Positions 31,137 through 40,133 of a stretch of DNA of 56,198 bases are shown here, piece by piece. The DNA comes from Nesterenkonia ebinurensis (GTDB lineage Bacteria > Actinomycetota > Actinomycetes > Actinomycetales > Micrococcaceae). The stretch's first letter is position 1. Each line of letters opens with the position of its first letter. The position numbers and the translations under genes are program-made. The notes under the pieces are model-generated. The model did not search any database and had not been told where the DNA came from. It saw nothing but the letters and a program-made list of their open reading frames with translations. Where the stretch lies: NCBI RefSeq assembly GCF_008711175.1, contig NZ_VWNF01000006.1, positions 1-56,198 of the forward strand, in the 5' to 3' direction.

Positions 31137-32666
31137 CTATTTGTCCGTTGATTGTTCGGTGTAGCCGCGCAACCCGAGGAGCAGGAGCGCGATGAGCGCC
31201 ACCGTCAGGGCAGCTGCGATGAGCAGGGCCGATTGCAGTCCGAGACTCATGGACTCGGCGATCGAGGACAGGAAGCTGGTGCGGTCTGCGGCGTTGAGCT
31301 GGTCGGCGAGGCTCGCCGCGGCCCCGGGATTCTCGGCCGCCACTTGTGCGTCGGCGCTGCTGAGGCCTTCGGGTGGGGTGAGGGTATATCGGTAGACCAG
31401 GGCGCTAATGGTGCCCAGCAGGGCCACACCGCTGGCGGCTCCCAGCCCGCTGCTGACGTCCTGGAGGGCGCTCATGCTGCCGGTGCGCTGGATGGGAGCG
31501 GTGGTGATCAGCAGCTCGCTGAGCAGAGTCATAGCCGCACTGGCCAGAGCGACCAGAGACATCCCGACGGTCAGAACCACCAGGGTGGTGGTGTTGCCTC
31601 CGGTAAGCAGCGCGGATGCCGAGGTGACAAACCCCGCTGCGGCCAGTGCTAGGGAAACAGCGGTGCCGCCGCGGATGCCGAACCGTCTTTTCAGCGCGGG
31701 CGCTACCAGGGTGGCTGGAATCGAGATCACTGCGGGGATGAACAGGATCATGCCCGCCTGCAGTGCGGTGAGATCCAGGCCGAGCTGGAGGAAGGGTGCG
31801 ATGAGGATCTCGGGTCCGGCGAAAGCGATCATCACAAAGAACAACGCGATCAAGGTGACCCACACGGCACGGTAGTCGAAGAGGGTGAGGTCCAGCAGCG
31901 GCTGGTCCAGGCGCCGTTGGCGACGCAAGAACAGGTATCCACAGACCAGGCCGAGAATGGTGACCAGGATGTGCTGGAGAGCGATGGAACCCTCGGCCGC
32001 CTGCTGGATACCGTAGATCACACCCATGATTGCCACCACCGACAGCAGGATGCTGAGCGGGTCGAGACGGACCCGCTGGTCGTCACGGAACTCCGGCAGC
32101 GTCCACGGGGCGACCGCCAGCAGGATGAGTGCTGCGGGCACGTTGACCAGGAACACCGCACCCCACCAGAAGTTCTCGACCAGCAGCCCGCCCATGGGCG
32201 GACCGAAGGCCATCCCGGCAGAGAAGGCGGTCATCAAGATGGCGAAGGCGCGGGAGAATTCACCCGGGTCGGTGAACATGGAGCGCAGCAGCGCCATGGC
32301 TGAGGGAGTGACAGTAGCGGTCGCGACGCCCAGGATCGCCCGGGCGGCGATGAGTGCCTCGCTAGTGGGGGCGAAGGCAGCGATCATCGAGGCGATGCCA
32401 TAACCGGTGATCCCGATCATCAGCAGGCGCTTGCGGCCGATGCGATCCCCGAGCCTACCCATGGTGATGACCAGACTCGCGGCCAGAAACTCACCGACAT
32501 GGATGATCCACAATGCCTGCGCCGCGGTCGGGCGCAGGTCAGCGCCGATGTGCGGCTGGGCGATGAAGAGCATGGTCAGATCGGTGGACATCATGAACAG
32601 CGCGATCGACATCGCACCCAGGCCACACCACTGCCGCCAGGACGCCTTCACTACGCGAGTACTCAT
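31137..32666 (-). CDS. MFS DHA2 multidrug transporter
   Basis: A 509-residue, 14-segment transporter. The ATG at 32666 overlaps the oxidoreductase stop by four bases. MMSTDLTMLFIAQPHIGADLRPT is motif D1, GRLGDRIGRKRLLMIGITGYG motif A and FSAGMAFGPPMGGLL motif C. It resembles the DHA2 pump at 22885 in size and order. A longer reading upstream is the shadow of the oxidoreductase gene. Control probably comes from the divergent PadR gene. Confidence 0.85.
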   Translation of the reverse strand: MSTRVVKASWRQWCGLGAMSIALFMMSTDLTMLFIAQPHIGADLRPTAAQALWIIHVGEFLAASLVITMGRLGDRIGRKRLLMIGITGYGIASMIAAFAPTSEALIAARAILGVATATVTPSAMALLRSMFTDPGEFSRAFAILMTAFSAGMAFGPPMGGLLVENFWWGAVFLVNVPAALILLAVAPWTLPEFRDDQRVRLDPLSILLSVVAIMGVIYGIQQAAEGSIALQHILVTILGLVCGYLFLRRQRRLDQPLLDLTLFDYRAVWVTLIALFFVMIAFAGPEILIAPFLQLGLDLTALQAGMILFIPAVISIPATLVAPALKRRFGIRGGTAVSLALAAAGFVTSASALLTGGNTTTLVVLTVGMSLVALASAAMTLLSELLITTAPIQRTGSMSALQDVSSGLGAASGVALLGTISALVYRYTLTPPEGLSSADAQVAAENPGAAASLADQLNAADRTSFLSSIAESMSLGLQSALLIAAALTVALIALLLLGLRGYTEQSTDK

Positions 32667-33298
32667 CGGCTGCCAATCCCGAAGGCACGACCCGCGGTGG
32701 AAGGGTCGCCAGCTACGGCTAGGAGCCCTGCGGCGAGGTCCGGGCGACGGGTGTTCGCCGGGTCGTTGGCCCCGGCCACAAGCCGGTAGCGCCCGACCTC
32801 GGTGGCGTTGGTGAGGTAGCCGGGACGGATGATCGTCCACGCACACCAGTCCCCGGCTCCTTGGAGCACCTCTTCCATACGTGCGATGTCGGGATAGATG
32901 TGGCGGCCCCACAGGCGCACCAAGGGGCCGAGCACCCACCGGGAGAATCGGCCCTCGCCTTCTCCTGAACGCAGCACCGGGGCGGCGGAGATGACCACGA
33001 TCCTGTTCAGCCCTGCCTGCTGCATCGCAGCCAGCAGATGACGCACCCCCGACTCGCACACCGGGGCCTTGTCCTTGGCCGAACGCTTTCCCAGCGCCGA
33101 AATCACCACATCAGCGCCGGGGGGAAGGTGGACGCCACCCCCGGAGACCACATCAGCCTCAACCAGACGCACCGCCTTGGGTCCGGTGAACCGGGCAGCG
33201 TCCCGCACCAGGGCGGTGACCTCATGGCCGGCCTCGATGGCTTGCTCGACCACCAGGCGGCCGGTGGCTCCAGTTGCTCCTGCGACGACGATATGCAT
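32663..33298 (-). CDS. NAD(P)-binding oxidoreductase (NmrA/SDR-like)
   Basis: A 211-residue atypical short-chain dehydrogenase: MHIVVAGATGATGRLVVEQAIEAGHEVTALVRD is the G-x-x-G-x-x-G Rossmann motif with Arg for NADP, and IIRPGYLTN a later family motif. It is the first gene of a two-gene operon with the MFS pump and sits opposite a PadR regulator. It may modify a compound before export or act as a redox sensor. Confidence 0.8.
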   Translation of the reverse strand: MHIVVAGATGATGRLVVEQAIEAGHEVTALVRDAARFTGPKAVRLVEADVVSGGGVHLPPGADVVISALGKRSAKDKAPVCESGVRHLLAAMQQAGLNRIVVISAAPVLRSGEGEGRFSRWVLGPLVRLWGRHIYPDIARMEEVLQGAGDWCAWTIIRPGYLTNATEVGRYRLVAGANDPANTRRPDLAAGLLAVAGDPSTAGRAFGIGSR

Positions 33299-33320
33299 CA
33301 CACACTCCCACTAGTACGAC

Positions 33321-33364
33321 TTGACTACACAGATGAATGTAGACGAGGTGAGACAAGTAGTCAA
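33321..33364. promoter_or_regulatory. inverted repeat TTGACTAC ... GTAGTCAA
   Basis: Perfect 8-bp arms at 33321-33328 and 33357-33364, 28 bases apart, fill the promoter region between the oxidoreductase/MFS operon and the PadR gene. This is a likely PadR operator. Confidence 0.55.
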
Positions 33365-33416
33365 TGTTGACCAGTGTTGCGTATGCTGAACCTAGGTCAA
33401 AACATTGAGGAGCACG

Positions 33417-33989
33417 ATGATCGCAACAAAGCTATTGGTGCTGGGCTCAGTACGCGAGCTCGGCCAAGCGCACGGCTACCAGGTCCGCCGCGATCTGGGT
33501 ACGCGCGGTGTGCATCTGTGGGCGAACATCCGTCAGGGGTCGATCTACCATGCGCTGAAGAAGCTGACCGTGGACGGACTCCTGGAGGTCGCGACAGAAA
33601 CGGCAGCGACCTCCAGTGGCCCTGCGCGCACCAAGTACGTCCTCACAAAAGACGGCGAGAGGGCGTTCTTCGAATTGCTGGAGCAGTCACTGCGCAGCCA
33701 CGAGGGCGACATCGCCGACACGATCACAGGAATCGGATTCATGACCGAGCTTCCGCGCCCCCGAGTGATCGAACTGCTCGAAGAACGCGTCGATGCCTAC
33801 CGGGCCTGGCGCGAACAGGTCGTCGGCGAGTACGAGGGCACACAGGAGGACTGGCTTCACCACGTCGAGGCCATCCGACTGTGGGCACATACCGCCGACA
33901 GCTCGATCACCTGGACCCAGGGCCTGATCGCAAGACTCCAACGCGGCGACTACACCATGGCCAACGAGACACCCCAGGCCCAGAACTGA
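33417..33989 (+). CDS. PadR-family regulator
   Basis: A 190-residue protein. LLVLGSVRELGQAHGYQVRRDLG, QGSIYHALKKLTVDGLLEV and TKYVLTKDGERAFFELL form the PadR winged helix, followed by a C-terminal dimer helix domain (VIELLEERVDAYRAWREQ). The ATG at 33417 follows GAGGAGCAC. It is divergent from an oxidoreductase-MFS operon, the usual context for PadR control of drug or phenolic export. Confidence 0.85.
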   Translation: MIATKLLVLGSVRELGQAHGYQVRRDLGTRGVHLWANIRQGSIYHALKKLTVDGLLEVATETAATSSGPARTKYVLTKDGERAFFELLEQSLRSHEGDIADTITGIGFMTELPRPRVIELLEERVDAYRAWREQVVGEYEGTQEDWLHHVEAIRLWAHTADSSITWTQGLIARLQRGDYTMANETPQAQN

Positions 33990-34262
33990 CCCGACCGAGT
34001 CATCGCTCACCCTCATCGCAATTGACACGCTGTGAGGCACCTCCCCTGACCGAGAGAGTCACACGTGCTGGCGGGTCGTCGTCACGTCAGAGCGCGAATG
34101 AGTCTTCGCGCGCTCTCCGGAGTGATCAGGAGCTCTCGATGATGCCTGGGTCTACCTCGGAACGGAACCCAGGTCGCTTCGACGTCGAAGGAGGCTTCAT
34201 TGATGGGGCCACCTCGCGGCACCGTCTGCCCAGTCCTTGCACAGAGAGGCTTATAGCTTTGG

Positions 34263-35291
34263 TCATTGCCGCTCCTTATCTGGAGCGGGTGAGTTCACCC
34301 GGTGAGGGCTTGCGGGTGTGTCGATCGTTTTTCTGGTGCGGGCTACAGTGATCAGTACAGTGGTCGCGGCGCTAACCGCCCCGGCTGCGGTGATGAGGCC
34401 CGCGGTGAGGGTGGGAGTCGAAGGAGAGACGATCGATTCACCGCTCAGTGCCTGCCAGGTGAGGATGCCGAGTACGACGGTGAAGGCAAGTGCGCCGATA
34501 AGCACTAGCCGGTAGCGCACCTGCTGTTCGCGCAAAACGAGAAACCGGACAGAGAGCAGTTCGATCGTGAGCAGGCTTAGCGGGATGGCCTGCAGGGCGT
34601 GAATTCCGGCGAAGTGCGGGATGCGCAGATCACCGCCCTCGGTGCTCCAGCCGAAGAACGGCATGCCAGCTCCGCCGTCGTCGACGCCCACCGCGTGGGC
34701 ACCGGCCACCCCTTGGAAGTCATTGAGCTGATCCTCGCTGGGACCGGTCATCAAAAACGCCAGTGCCATCCCGACGACACCGAGGATGACTCCGGCGCGC
34801 ACGGCGAGGTTCCGTGCGGGGTCGGGGCCGGGGCTAAGTGCCACGGCGGCACCCACGACTAAGCTCGCCAGCCAGACGATGGTGATCGAGACGGCCATCA
34901 CCGCCCACAGTGTGGTGTTCAACGGGGTAGCGACGTTGAAGTGACTCGTCGTGCCGAGTGCAGCCGCGCCGACGATGATCACGATCTCCACCACCAGCGC
35001 GAGTGCGGTCACGGTGCCCAGGGCATCGGCGACCCGTCGCAGGCGACGCACCTGGCCGATCAGCCAGGCCAGGGTCACCGCGTAGATTGCGATGGAGAGG
35101 GCGAACTTCAATGGCTTGAACCAGGCATTCTGGCCAAGGATCTCGCGCGGATCAATGATCGCCAGCACCACGGTGACCACCGAGAGCGCAACCATGACCA
35201 GAGCCAGGCCGATCAGTGGCCGGTGCCAACGGTCGGGGCGAGGCAGCGGGCTCGGGGGCCTCGCTTCAGCGGTGGTGCCAGAGAAGCTCAT
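34263..35291 (-). CDS. conserved multi-pass membrane protein
   Basis: A 342-residue protein with about eight or nine hydrophobic segments. Segment 1 is LIGLALVMVALSVVTVVLAI, and REILGQNAWFKPLKFALSIAIYAVTLAWL is a conserved loop in similar actinobacterial proteins. I do not know its function. The ATG overlaps the MerR stop by four bases, so the MerR protein and this membrane protein form one operon. It may be a sensor or transporter for the signal read by that regulator. Confidence 0.7.
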   Translation of the reverse strand: MSFSGTTAEARPPSPLPRPDRWHRPLIGLALVMVALSVVTVVLAIIDPREILGQNAWFKPLKFALSIAIYAVTLAWLIGQVRRLRRVADALGTVTALALVVEIVIIVGAAALGTTSHFNVATPLNTTLWAVMAVSITIVWLASLVVGAAVALSPGPDPARNLAVRAGVILGVVGMALAFLMTGPSEDQLNDFQGVAGAHAVGVDDGGAGMPFFGWSTEGGDLRIPHFAGIHALQAIPLSLLTIELLSVRFLVLREQQVRYRLVLIGALAFTVVLGILTWQALSGESIVSPSTPTLTAGLITAAGAVSAATTVLITVARTRKTIDTPASPHRVNSPAPDKERQ

Positions 35292-35935
35292 GTGGGTTCC
35301 TTGTTCTCTGTGGGTACGACTCCGTCGTTGTACCGGCGGTGAGTGTGGGATTCCTGGGCGATGCGACGCAGACCCGCCAGCAGAGCATCGCCGAGGGCGA
35401 TGCCCACCACCACCGTCTCTGCCATCTGATCGCTATCGCCGCTGGAGGCCACAGCATCGAGGTCCGCCTCGGCCACCAGATCCATCGCCGCTGCGTACCG
35501 GGAGAGCCGATCGGTCACCTCAGTGTGCCCAGTCCGGGCCAGGTCATCGATCACACTCCCAGCCAGTGGGATGCCCGGGTTCTGCGCCACAGTCGCCCAA
35601 CCACACTCGCGCATCACCTCCCGAACCGCATCCAGCGCAGACTCCGAAGGAGCGTTGACCTCACGCGGCACGGCCTGCTGAGCGATGCCGAACACCTGCG
35701 GCAACGACACATCAGGATCATCGAGCGCAGCGATCACCCGACCGGCGGCCGCGACACTCAGCCCACCGGAATCGATCAACGCCCGGACCAGACGAAGGCG
35801 AGCCACGTGGGCCTCGCCGTAGTCGGTCGAGTTATAGCCAGTCTGCTCCCCAGCAGGAAGCAGTCCCTCCCTCGTGTAGTACTTAATAGAAGGGACGCTG
35901 ACACCGGTGCGTTCGCTGAGTTCAGAGACGCGCAT
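35288..35935 (-). CDS. MerR-family regulator
   Basis: A 215-residue protein starting at 35935 with MRVSELSERTGVSVPSIKYYTREGLLPAGE, a MerR helix-turn-helix. The long C-terminal part (about 140 residues) is unlike metal-type MerR proteins and could bind an organic ligand. Perfect GATAGT/ACTATC dyads lie directly upstream, fitting autoregulation. It overlaps the membrane-protein gene. Confidence 0.8.
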   Translation of the reverse strand: MRVSELSERTGVSVPSIKYYTREGLLPAGEQTGYNSTDYGEAHVARLRLVRALIDSGGLSVAAAGRVIAALDDPDVSLPQVFGIAQQAVPREVNAPSESALDAVREVMRECGWATVAQNPGIPLAGSVIDDLARTGHTEVTDRLSRYAAAMDLVAEADLDAVASSGDSDQMAETVVVGIALGDALLAGLRRIAQESHTHRRYNDGVVPTENKEPT

Positions 35936-35939
35936 AATT

Positions 35940-35975
35940 GATAGTATCACTATCGATCGTGAAACTATCAATAGT
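35940..35975. promoter_or_regulatory. two MerR operators: GATAGT-ATC-ACTATC and ACTATCAATAGT
   Basis: Both are perfect dyads (35940-35954 and 35964-35975), a few bases upstream of the MerR start at 35935. Confidence 0.65.
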
Positions 35976-36715
35976 GTCGTGCTGCGCGCCACATCGCTCC
36001 TCAACCGCCCGCCTAGACCACGCGGCCAGCAACGACGGCACTGGAGGCCGGCTCATCAGTACATACAGCCGCAATCGCAGTCACTGCGCCTCGATCAGCA
36101 GCACGCCATCTTGCCCGCTGCCCACGGCACCGTCAGCACTCTGCGCATATGATGCACGTTGCCACCGTTGGTGGGGCGTGCACCACGGCCCTGCCGTGGC
36201 ATCCGTGCATCCGCTTTGGGTTTGTGATGTCAGGACACTGGTGACAGGCCTGTATCAGGACATCGGTGACACGTCGGGGTCTGGGTCGCCGGGTGTGGAG
36301 GCGGGGAGCTTGCGGTTGTAGCGGACGTAGCCGACGTGGTCGATGCCGGGTTCGGGGAGTTGGCGCTCGGCGATGGGCGGCGGTCTTGCCAGGGCTGATC
36401 TCCGGCCTTCGGGAGCATGGTTCCAGCCCGGCGGTCTGAGGTCGCGATGACGTGAGGAGGAAGCAGTTCTGGCCAGTCACGTGGTGGGCTTCGCGTACTT
36501 GGGGGTCTTGTCCGAGAACTCAGCGCCCAATGGACAGTACACCGAGCTTGAATGAATGGGCACCTTGAGTCTACCAACGCAGCGCCTGGCACCGCCGATT
36601 CCCCTGAGGGCTGGTATACCCCTCGGCAATAGGCTTGCTTACAGAAGCGGGCCGAGGAAGACAGCGAGGTTCCAGGCATTGTGTCGTGGTCTCGAGAGCA
36701 CAGGTTCTTCTGCGC
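35976..36715. other. decayed stretch with possible IS481-like end repeats
   Basis: No intact gene is visible. At 36225-36270 two imperfect copies of GTCAGGACACTGGTGACA / ATCAGGACATCGGTGACA recur in tandem, like the terminal repeats I associate with actinobacterial IS481-type elements. A minus-strand frame ends just before them (GIDHVGYVRYNRKLPAS, then VSPMS-stop). It is probably a transposon end scrap. Confidence 0.35.
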
Positions 36716-38182
36716 CTATGGACCTGCTGCAGCTGTTGCTTTTTCTTTGCTGCGGGCGGCGTCGACGCCGATGAGGGTTGCTGCCAGGGCAGCGAGTGTG
36801 AATGCACTGCCAACGAGGAACGCCGAAGTGACACCTTCGGTCATCACGACATTGGCACTTGCCCCGGAGGCCTCGGCGGCGCGGGTGGCGGTGCCGAAGA
36901 CGGTGACGAGGATGGCCAGTCCGAGTGCACCGCCGATCTGCTGGAAGGCCTGGAGCATGCCTGAGGCAGCCCCTGAATCTCCCGGGGGCACGTTTGAGAC
37001 GATGATGATGTTCAACGGTACGACGCTGAAGCCCACTCCGGCGCCGAAGAGGATCATCGGGCCCAGGACGCTGATGAGGTAGCCGGATTCAGTGCTGAGC
37101 AGTGTCAGCCACAGCGATGCAGCGCTGATCACTGTGACACCGATCGCCGCGATCGGTTTGGGCCCCGTCCGGGGTGCCAGCTTGGTGACAATCTGTGCGC
37201 CCAGGAGCACCGAGGCCGCCATGGGGAGGAAAGACACACCGGTCAGCAGGGGTGAGTGTTCCAGGACTTCTTGGAGGAACTGGACCAGGAAGAAGAACAT
37301 GGCGAACAGGGTCGCGGGTACCAGCAGCATGTTGAGGAACGCTGCGGCACGGCTGCGGTCAGCGAACAGGCGCAGCGGCATGACCGGCTGGACGGCCTTG
37401 CGCTCGATGAGCACGAAGAGTCCTAGCAGCAGCACCCCACCGATGAAGCAGCCGATGGTGATCGGATCGGCCCATGCTCCTTCGGCAGCACGCAGGAACC
37501 CGTAGACCAGCCCACCCAGACCGAGCGTGGAGGCCAGCGCTCCCGCCAGGTCGAATCGGCCCCGGTTCCGTGGCGCCTCCACCAGCGTAAGCGGAGCGAG
37601 GACAGCAACTAACACTCCGATGGGAACGTTGATGAGCAGAACCCAGCGCCAGTCGGCGAGGTAGACGATCACGCCTCCGACGAGCAGCCCCAGGGCCATC
37701 GCTGAACCGGTGACCGATGAGTAGATCGCCAGCGCACGGTTGCGCCGGTCACCCTGCTCGAAATGGGTCATCAGCAGAGCCAAGGTGCTAGGGCCAGCCA
37801 GGGCCGCACCGACCCCTTGCAGGGCGCGGGCGGCGATGAGCATCTCAGCCGAAACCGCCAGCCCACCCATCAGCGAGGCGAGAGTGAAGACCAGCACCCC
37901 GAGGATGAAGACCCGCCGCCGCCCAAGGATGTCGCCTGCGCGTCCGCCGAGCAACAGCAGTCCTCCGAAAGTCAGCGCGAAGGCGTTGATCACCCACGCC
38001 AACCCGGCCGAGCTGAATCCTAGGTCGGAACGGATGCTAGGCAGTGCGATGTTCAACACGGTGATGTCGAGCATGAGAATCATCTCGACCCCGACGATCA
38101 CCGCCAGCGTCAACGCCGGCCAACGTGGCATCCCATGCTCGGAGTGTCTCTGCTGTGAAGTCGGTGTAGGGGTTGCGGCCAC
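36716..38182 (-). CDS. MFS DHA2 multidrug transporter
   Basis: A 488-residue, 14-segment transporter. The GTG start at 38182 follows AGGAGAAGCTC. MLDITVLNIALPSIRSDLGFS is motif D1, GRAGDILGRRRVFILGV motif A and GSAMALGLLVGGVIV motif C. It is divergent from a TetR gene across two overlapping palindromes, the standard TetR-pump arrangement. Confidence 0.9.
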   Translation of the reverse strand: MAATPTPTSQQRHSEHGMPRWPALTLAVIVGVEMILMLDITVLNIALPSIRSDLGFSSAGLAWVINAFALTFGGLLLLGGRAGDILGRRRVFILGVLVFTLASLMGGLAVSAEMLIAARALQGVGAALAGPSTLALLMTHFEQGDRRNRALAIYSSVTGSAMALGLLVGGVIVYLADWRWVLLINVPIGVLVAVLAPLTLVEAPRNRGRFDLAGALASTLGLGGLVYGFLRAAEGAWADPITIGCFIGGVLLLGLFVLIERKAVQPVMPLRLFADRSRAAAFLNMLLVPATLFAMFFFLVQFLQEVLEHSPLLTGVSFLPMAASVLLGAQIVTKLAPRTGPKPIAAIGVTVISAASLWLTLLSTESGYLISVLGPMILFGAGVGFSVVPLNIIIVSNVPPGDSGAASGMLQAFQQIGGALGLAILVTVFGTATRAAEASGASANVVMTEGVTSAFLVGSAFTLAALAATLIGVDAARSKEKATAAAGP

Positions 38183-38219
38183 GAGCTTCTCCTGACTTCC
38201 CTCAGTAGTGTACGTATAC

Positions 38220-38249
38220 GTCCACTATATAGTGGACGCTGGCGTCCAC
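38220..38249. promoter_or_regulatory. overlapping TetR operators with GTCCAC repeats
   Basis: GTCCACTATATAGTGGAC (38220-38237) is a perfect 18-bp palindrome. GTGGACGC-TG-GCGTCCAC (38232-38249) is a second perfect dyad sharing its half site. They lie between the divergent MFS and TetR starts. Confidence 0.75.
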
Positions 38250-38310
38250 TGATGTCAAGATCGTAGACTCGTGGTGTGAAGCATCGGGCGTAGGGAAGGC
38301 GGCAACTAGG

Positions 38311-38919
38311 ATGCCTCAGGATGTCGGGACATCGACTAAGAGCGAGGGTCCTTTCTCGCGGCGTCGCGGCGAGGAGCTTCGTCAGGCGATCTTCGCTGCA
38401 GTCTTCGATCAATTGCGCACAACGGGCTATGCGCGCCTGACCATGGAAGGGGTGGCCGCAGCCGCAGGCACCGGCAAGTCAGCCTTGTACCGGCGCTGGC
38501 CTGATCGAGACGCCCTGGTGCGCGAAGCGCTCGCTGAAGCGCTACCTGACCCCTCTGCCACGACACTAACCGGTGAAACCCGCAGCGATCTGCTCGCACT
38601 TCTTAGCCTCCTGCAAGAGGTGTTCAACCGTTCCAGTGGAACCGTCTTCCAGGTTCTGGCCTCCGAGGTAGGCACGGACACTGATTTCATGCGTTCCCTG
38701 GTCCACCACCATGTAGTCGAACCCTGCACCGAACGCATCGGTGAAGTTCTGCATGCGGCGACCCCGCCCGCAGCCACCCCGTCTCGTGAGATGCAACTAC
38801 TCGCCCAGGTCGGCCCGGCGATGCTCACCCACCACTGCCTCTCAGGGAATACCACGATCCCCGATGACTACCTAGCAGAGGTCGTCGATCTACTGCTCAT
38901 GCATCTGCGTAGAGCATGA
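38311..38919 (+). CDS. TetR-family regulator
   Basis: A 202-residue protein: FAAVFDQLRTTGYARLTMEGVAAAAGTGKSALYRRWPDRDALVREALA is the helix-turn-helix, and the rest is the ligand domain of the TetR_C_11-like group. The divergent DHA2 pump and the GTCCAC palindromes make autoregulated efflux control likely. Confidence 0.85.
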   Translation: MPQDVGTSTKSEGPFSRRRGEELRQAIFAAVFDQLRTTGYARLTMEGVAAAAGTGKSALYRRWPDRDALVREALAEALPDPSATTLTGETRSDLLALLSLLQEVFNRSSGTVFQVLASEVGTDTDFMRSLVHHHVVEPCTERIGEVLHAATPPAATPSREMQLLAQVGPAMLTHHCLSGNTTIPDDYLAEVVDLLLMHLRRA

Positions 38920-38934
38920 GCGGCAACAAAGTGT

Positions 38935-39174
38935 TCAAGCAAAGACTTCTCCACCTCCGCGATGTCCATCCAGCATGAGTTTCTCTGGGTCGTTATGGAC
39001 GGGGGCTGCACTTTCGCCGACGCTGTCGCGCAAGTAGACCAGGATCTCGGGTTCTTCATGCATCCGGGCGAAGAACTTCCCAGAAACACTGAGCACCGGG
39101 GCCCTACCGACGATCAGTCCACTCACCTCGGATAGCACCGTAGCCAGTTGGTCGACACTGCTCTCAATGCTCAT
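38935..39174 (-). pseudogene. MmcQ/YjbR-like fragment
   Basis: A 79-residue frame containing VSGKFFARMHEEPEILVYL and DPEKLMLDGH, reminiscent of the MmcQ/YjbR family core. It is shorter than the usual ~120 residues and both ends look lost. It may be a remnant. Confidence 0.35.
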
Positions 39175-39189
39175 GGTCGGTGCGGCCTG

Positions 39190-39440
39190 TCACGATGGTG
39201 ACCCGACCAGGCAGTGCATCGCTAAAAGTGTAGTTGTCCTCTCGCACGCCTCGTAGAAGGACTTTCCCGTTCTGAGGGCGAGGCGAAGCCGGATGAAGGC
39301 GGTGAGCGGATAACCAAGCTTGGCGGGGTTGATCACTACGGTCTCCCCATGGATCACGCTGGCCTCGGTGATCTGTGACGCGTGGAACGACCCGACAGCC
39401 TGCCTGGCCCCAGCAGTTCGGCTCGTCTTACCTGCCGCCG
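39190..39440 (-). pseudogene. Lrp/AsnC-family regulator fragment
   Basis: SQITEASVIHGETVVINPAKLGYPLTAFIRLRL is the linker and first strand of AsnC-type regulators (normally G-V-I-x-G-Y-x-A-V-V-D-P-x-x-L-G). The helix-turn-helix is absent, and the C-terminal part is scrambled. Confidence 0.5.
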
Positions 39441-40024
39441 AGCCCGGTGATGAGCACTCGGGCACCCTCGGTGGCCTGGCGCCTACGTTCGGTGTGCTGG
39501 TCCTCGGGTGCGGCGGTGACCCATCGGGAGGCGTCGACGAGGGCGCCGTTGATCAGCACCGCCGGTGCTTCGGGCGGGACTGTGGTGGGGATCAGTTCGG
39601 CGGTTTGACCTGCTTCGATGAGGCGGGCGATCGAGGCGATGCATGCGGCCGTGGAGGTCTCCACCGCGTGGGGCAGCACTGCGGGGGCGTCATGGAAGAG
39701 GAGCTGCTGGACCTCGGGTGCTTGGGTTAGTTCGATGTATGCCGCGCCGCGTTCGGCCAGGGCGGCGAGTGGGTCGGGTGCCTGGGCGGTGATCTGGTCC
39801 AGTTCGGTGTCGATCTCGGCGTCGACGGCGGCCACCACCGCGGCGAAGAGGCCAGACTTGCCGCCGAAGTGGTGGTACAGCGCACCACGGGTCAGACCGA
39901 CCGAATCGGTCAGCTGGTCCATCGATGTCGCCGCGTACCCGACCGTGCCGAAGAACTGCCGACCCGCGTCCAGGAGCAGGCGGCGGGTCTCATCGAGCAT
40001 CTGTTCGCGCGTTCGCCGGGTCAT
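39428..40024 (-). CDS. TetR-family regulator
   Basis: A 198-residue protein starting at 40024 (MTRRTREQMLDETRRLLLDAGR) after GGAGGTGTC. GYAATSMDQLTDSVGLTRGALYHHFGGKSGLFAAVVA is the helix-turn-helix; the rest resembles TetR_C_33-type ligand domains. It is divergent from a broken MFS gene with clear operators between them. Confidence 0.85.
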   Translation of the reverse strand: MTRRTREQMLDETRRLLLDAGRQFFGTVGYAATSMDQLTDSVGLTRGALYHHFGGKSGLFAAVVAAVDAEIDTELDQITAQAPDPLAALAERGAAYIELTQAPEVQQLLFHDAPAVLPHAVETSTAACIASIARLIEAGQTAELIPTTVPPEAPAVLINGALVDASRWVTAAPEDQHTERRRQATEGARVLITGLGGR

Positions 40025-40047
40025 GACACCTCCTTCGACCACGCTAA

Positions 40048-40098
40048 TTGACATACGTAGCGTAGGTCAACTAGCGTCATTCACATACGACACGTATG
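40048..40098. promoter_or_regulatory. TetR operators in the TetR/MFS intergenic region
   Basis: TTGACaTACG-TAG-CGTAgGTCAA (40048-40070, one mismatch) and CATACG-ACA-CGTATG (40084-40098, perfect) share the TACG half site. Confidence 0.65.
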
Positions 40099-40133
40099 CA
40101 GATGGCGTCGATGGGCGTCGGGAGGAGGATATC

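Noticed and set aside
33374-34351. Plus-strand frame of 325 codons across the PadR gene
   Set aside because: Arg-rich alternate frame of PadR running into non-coding DNA.
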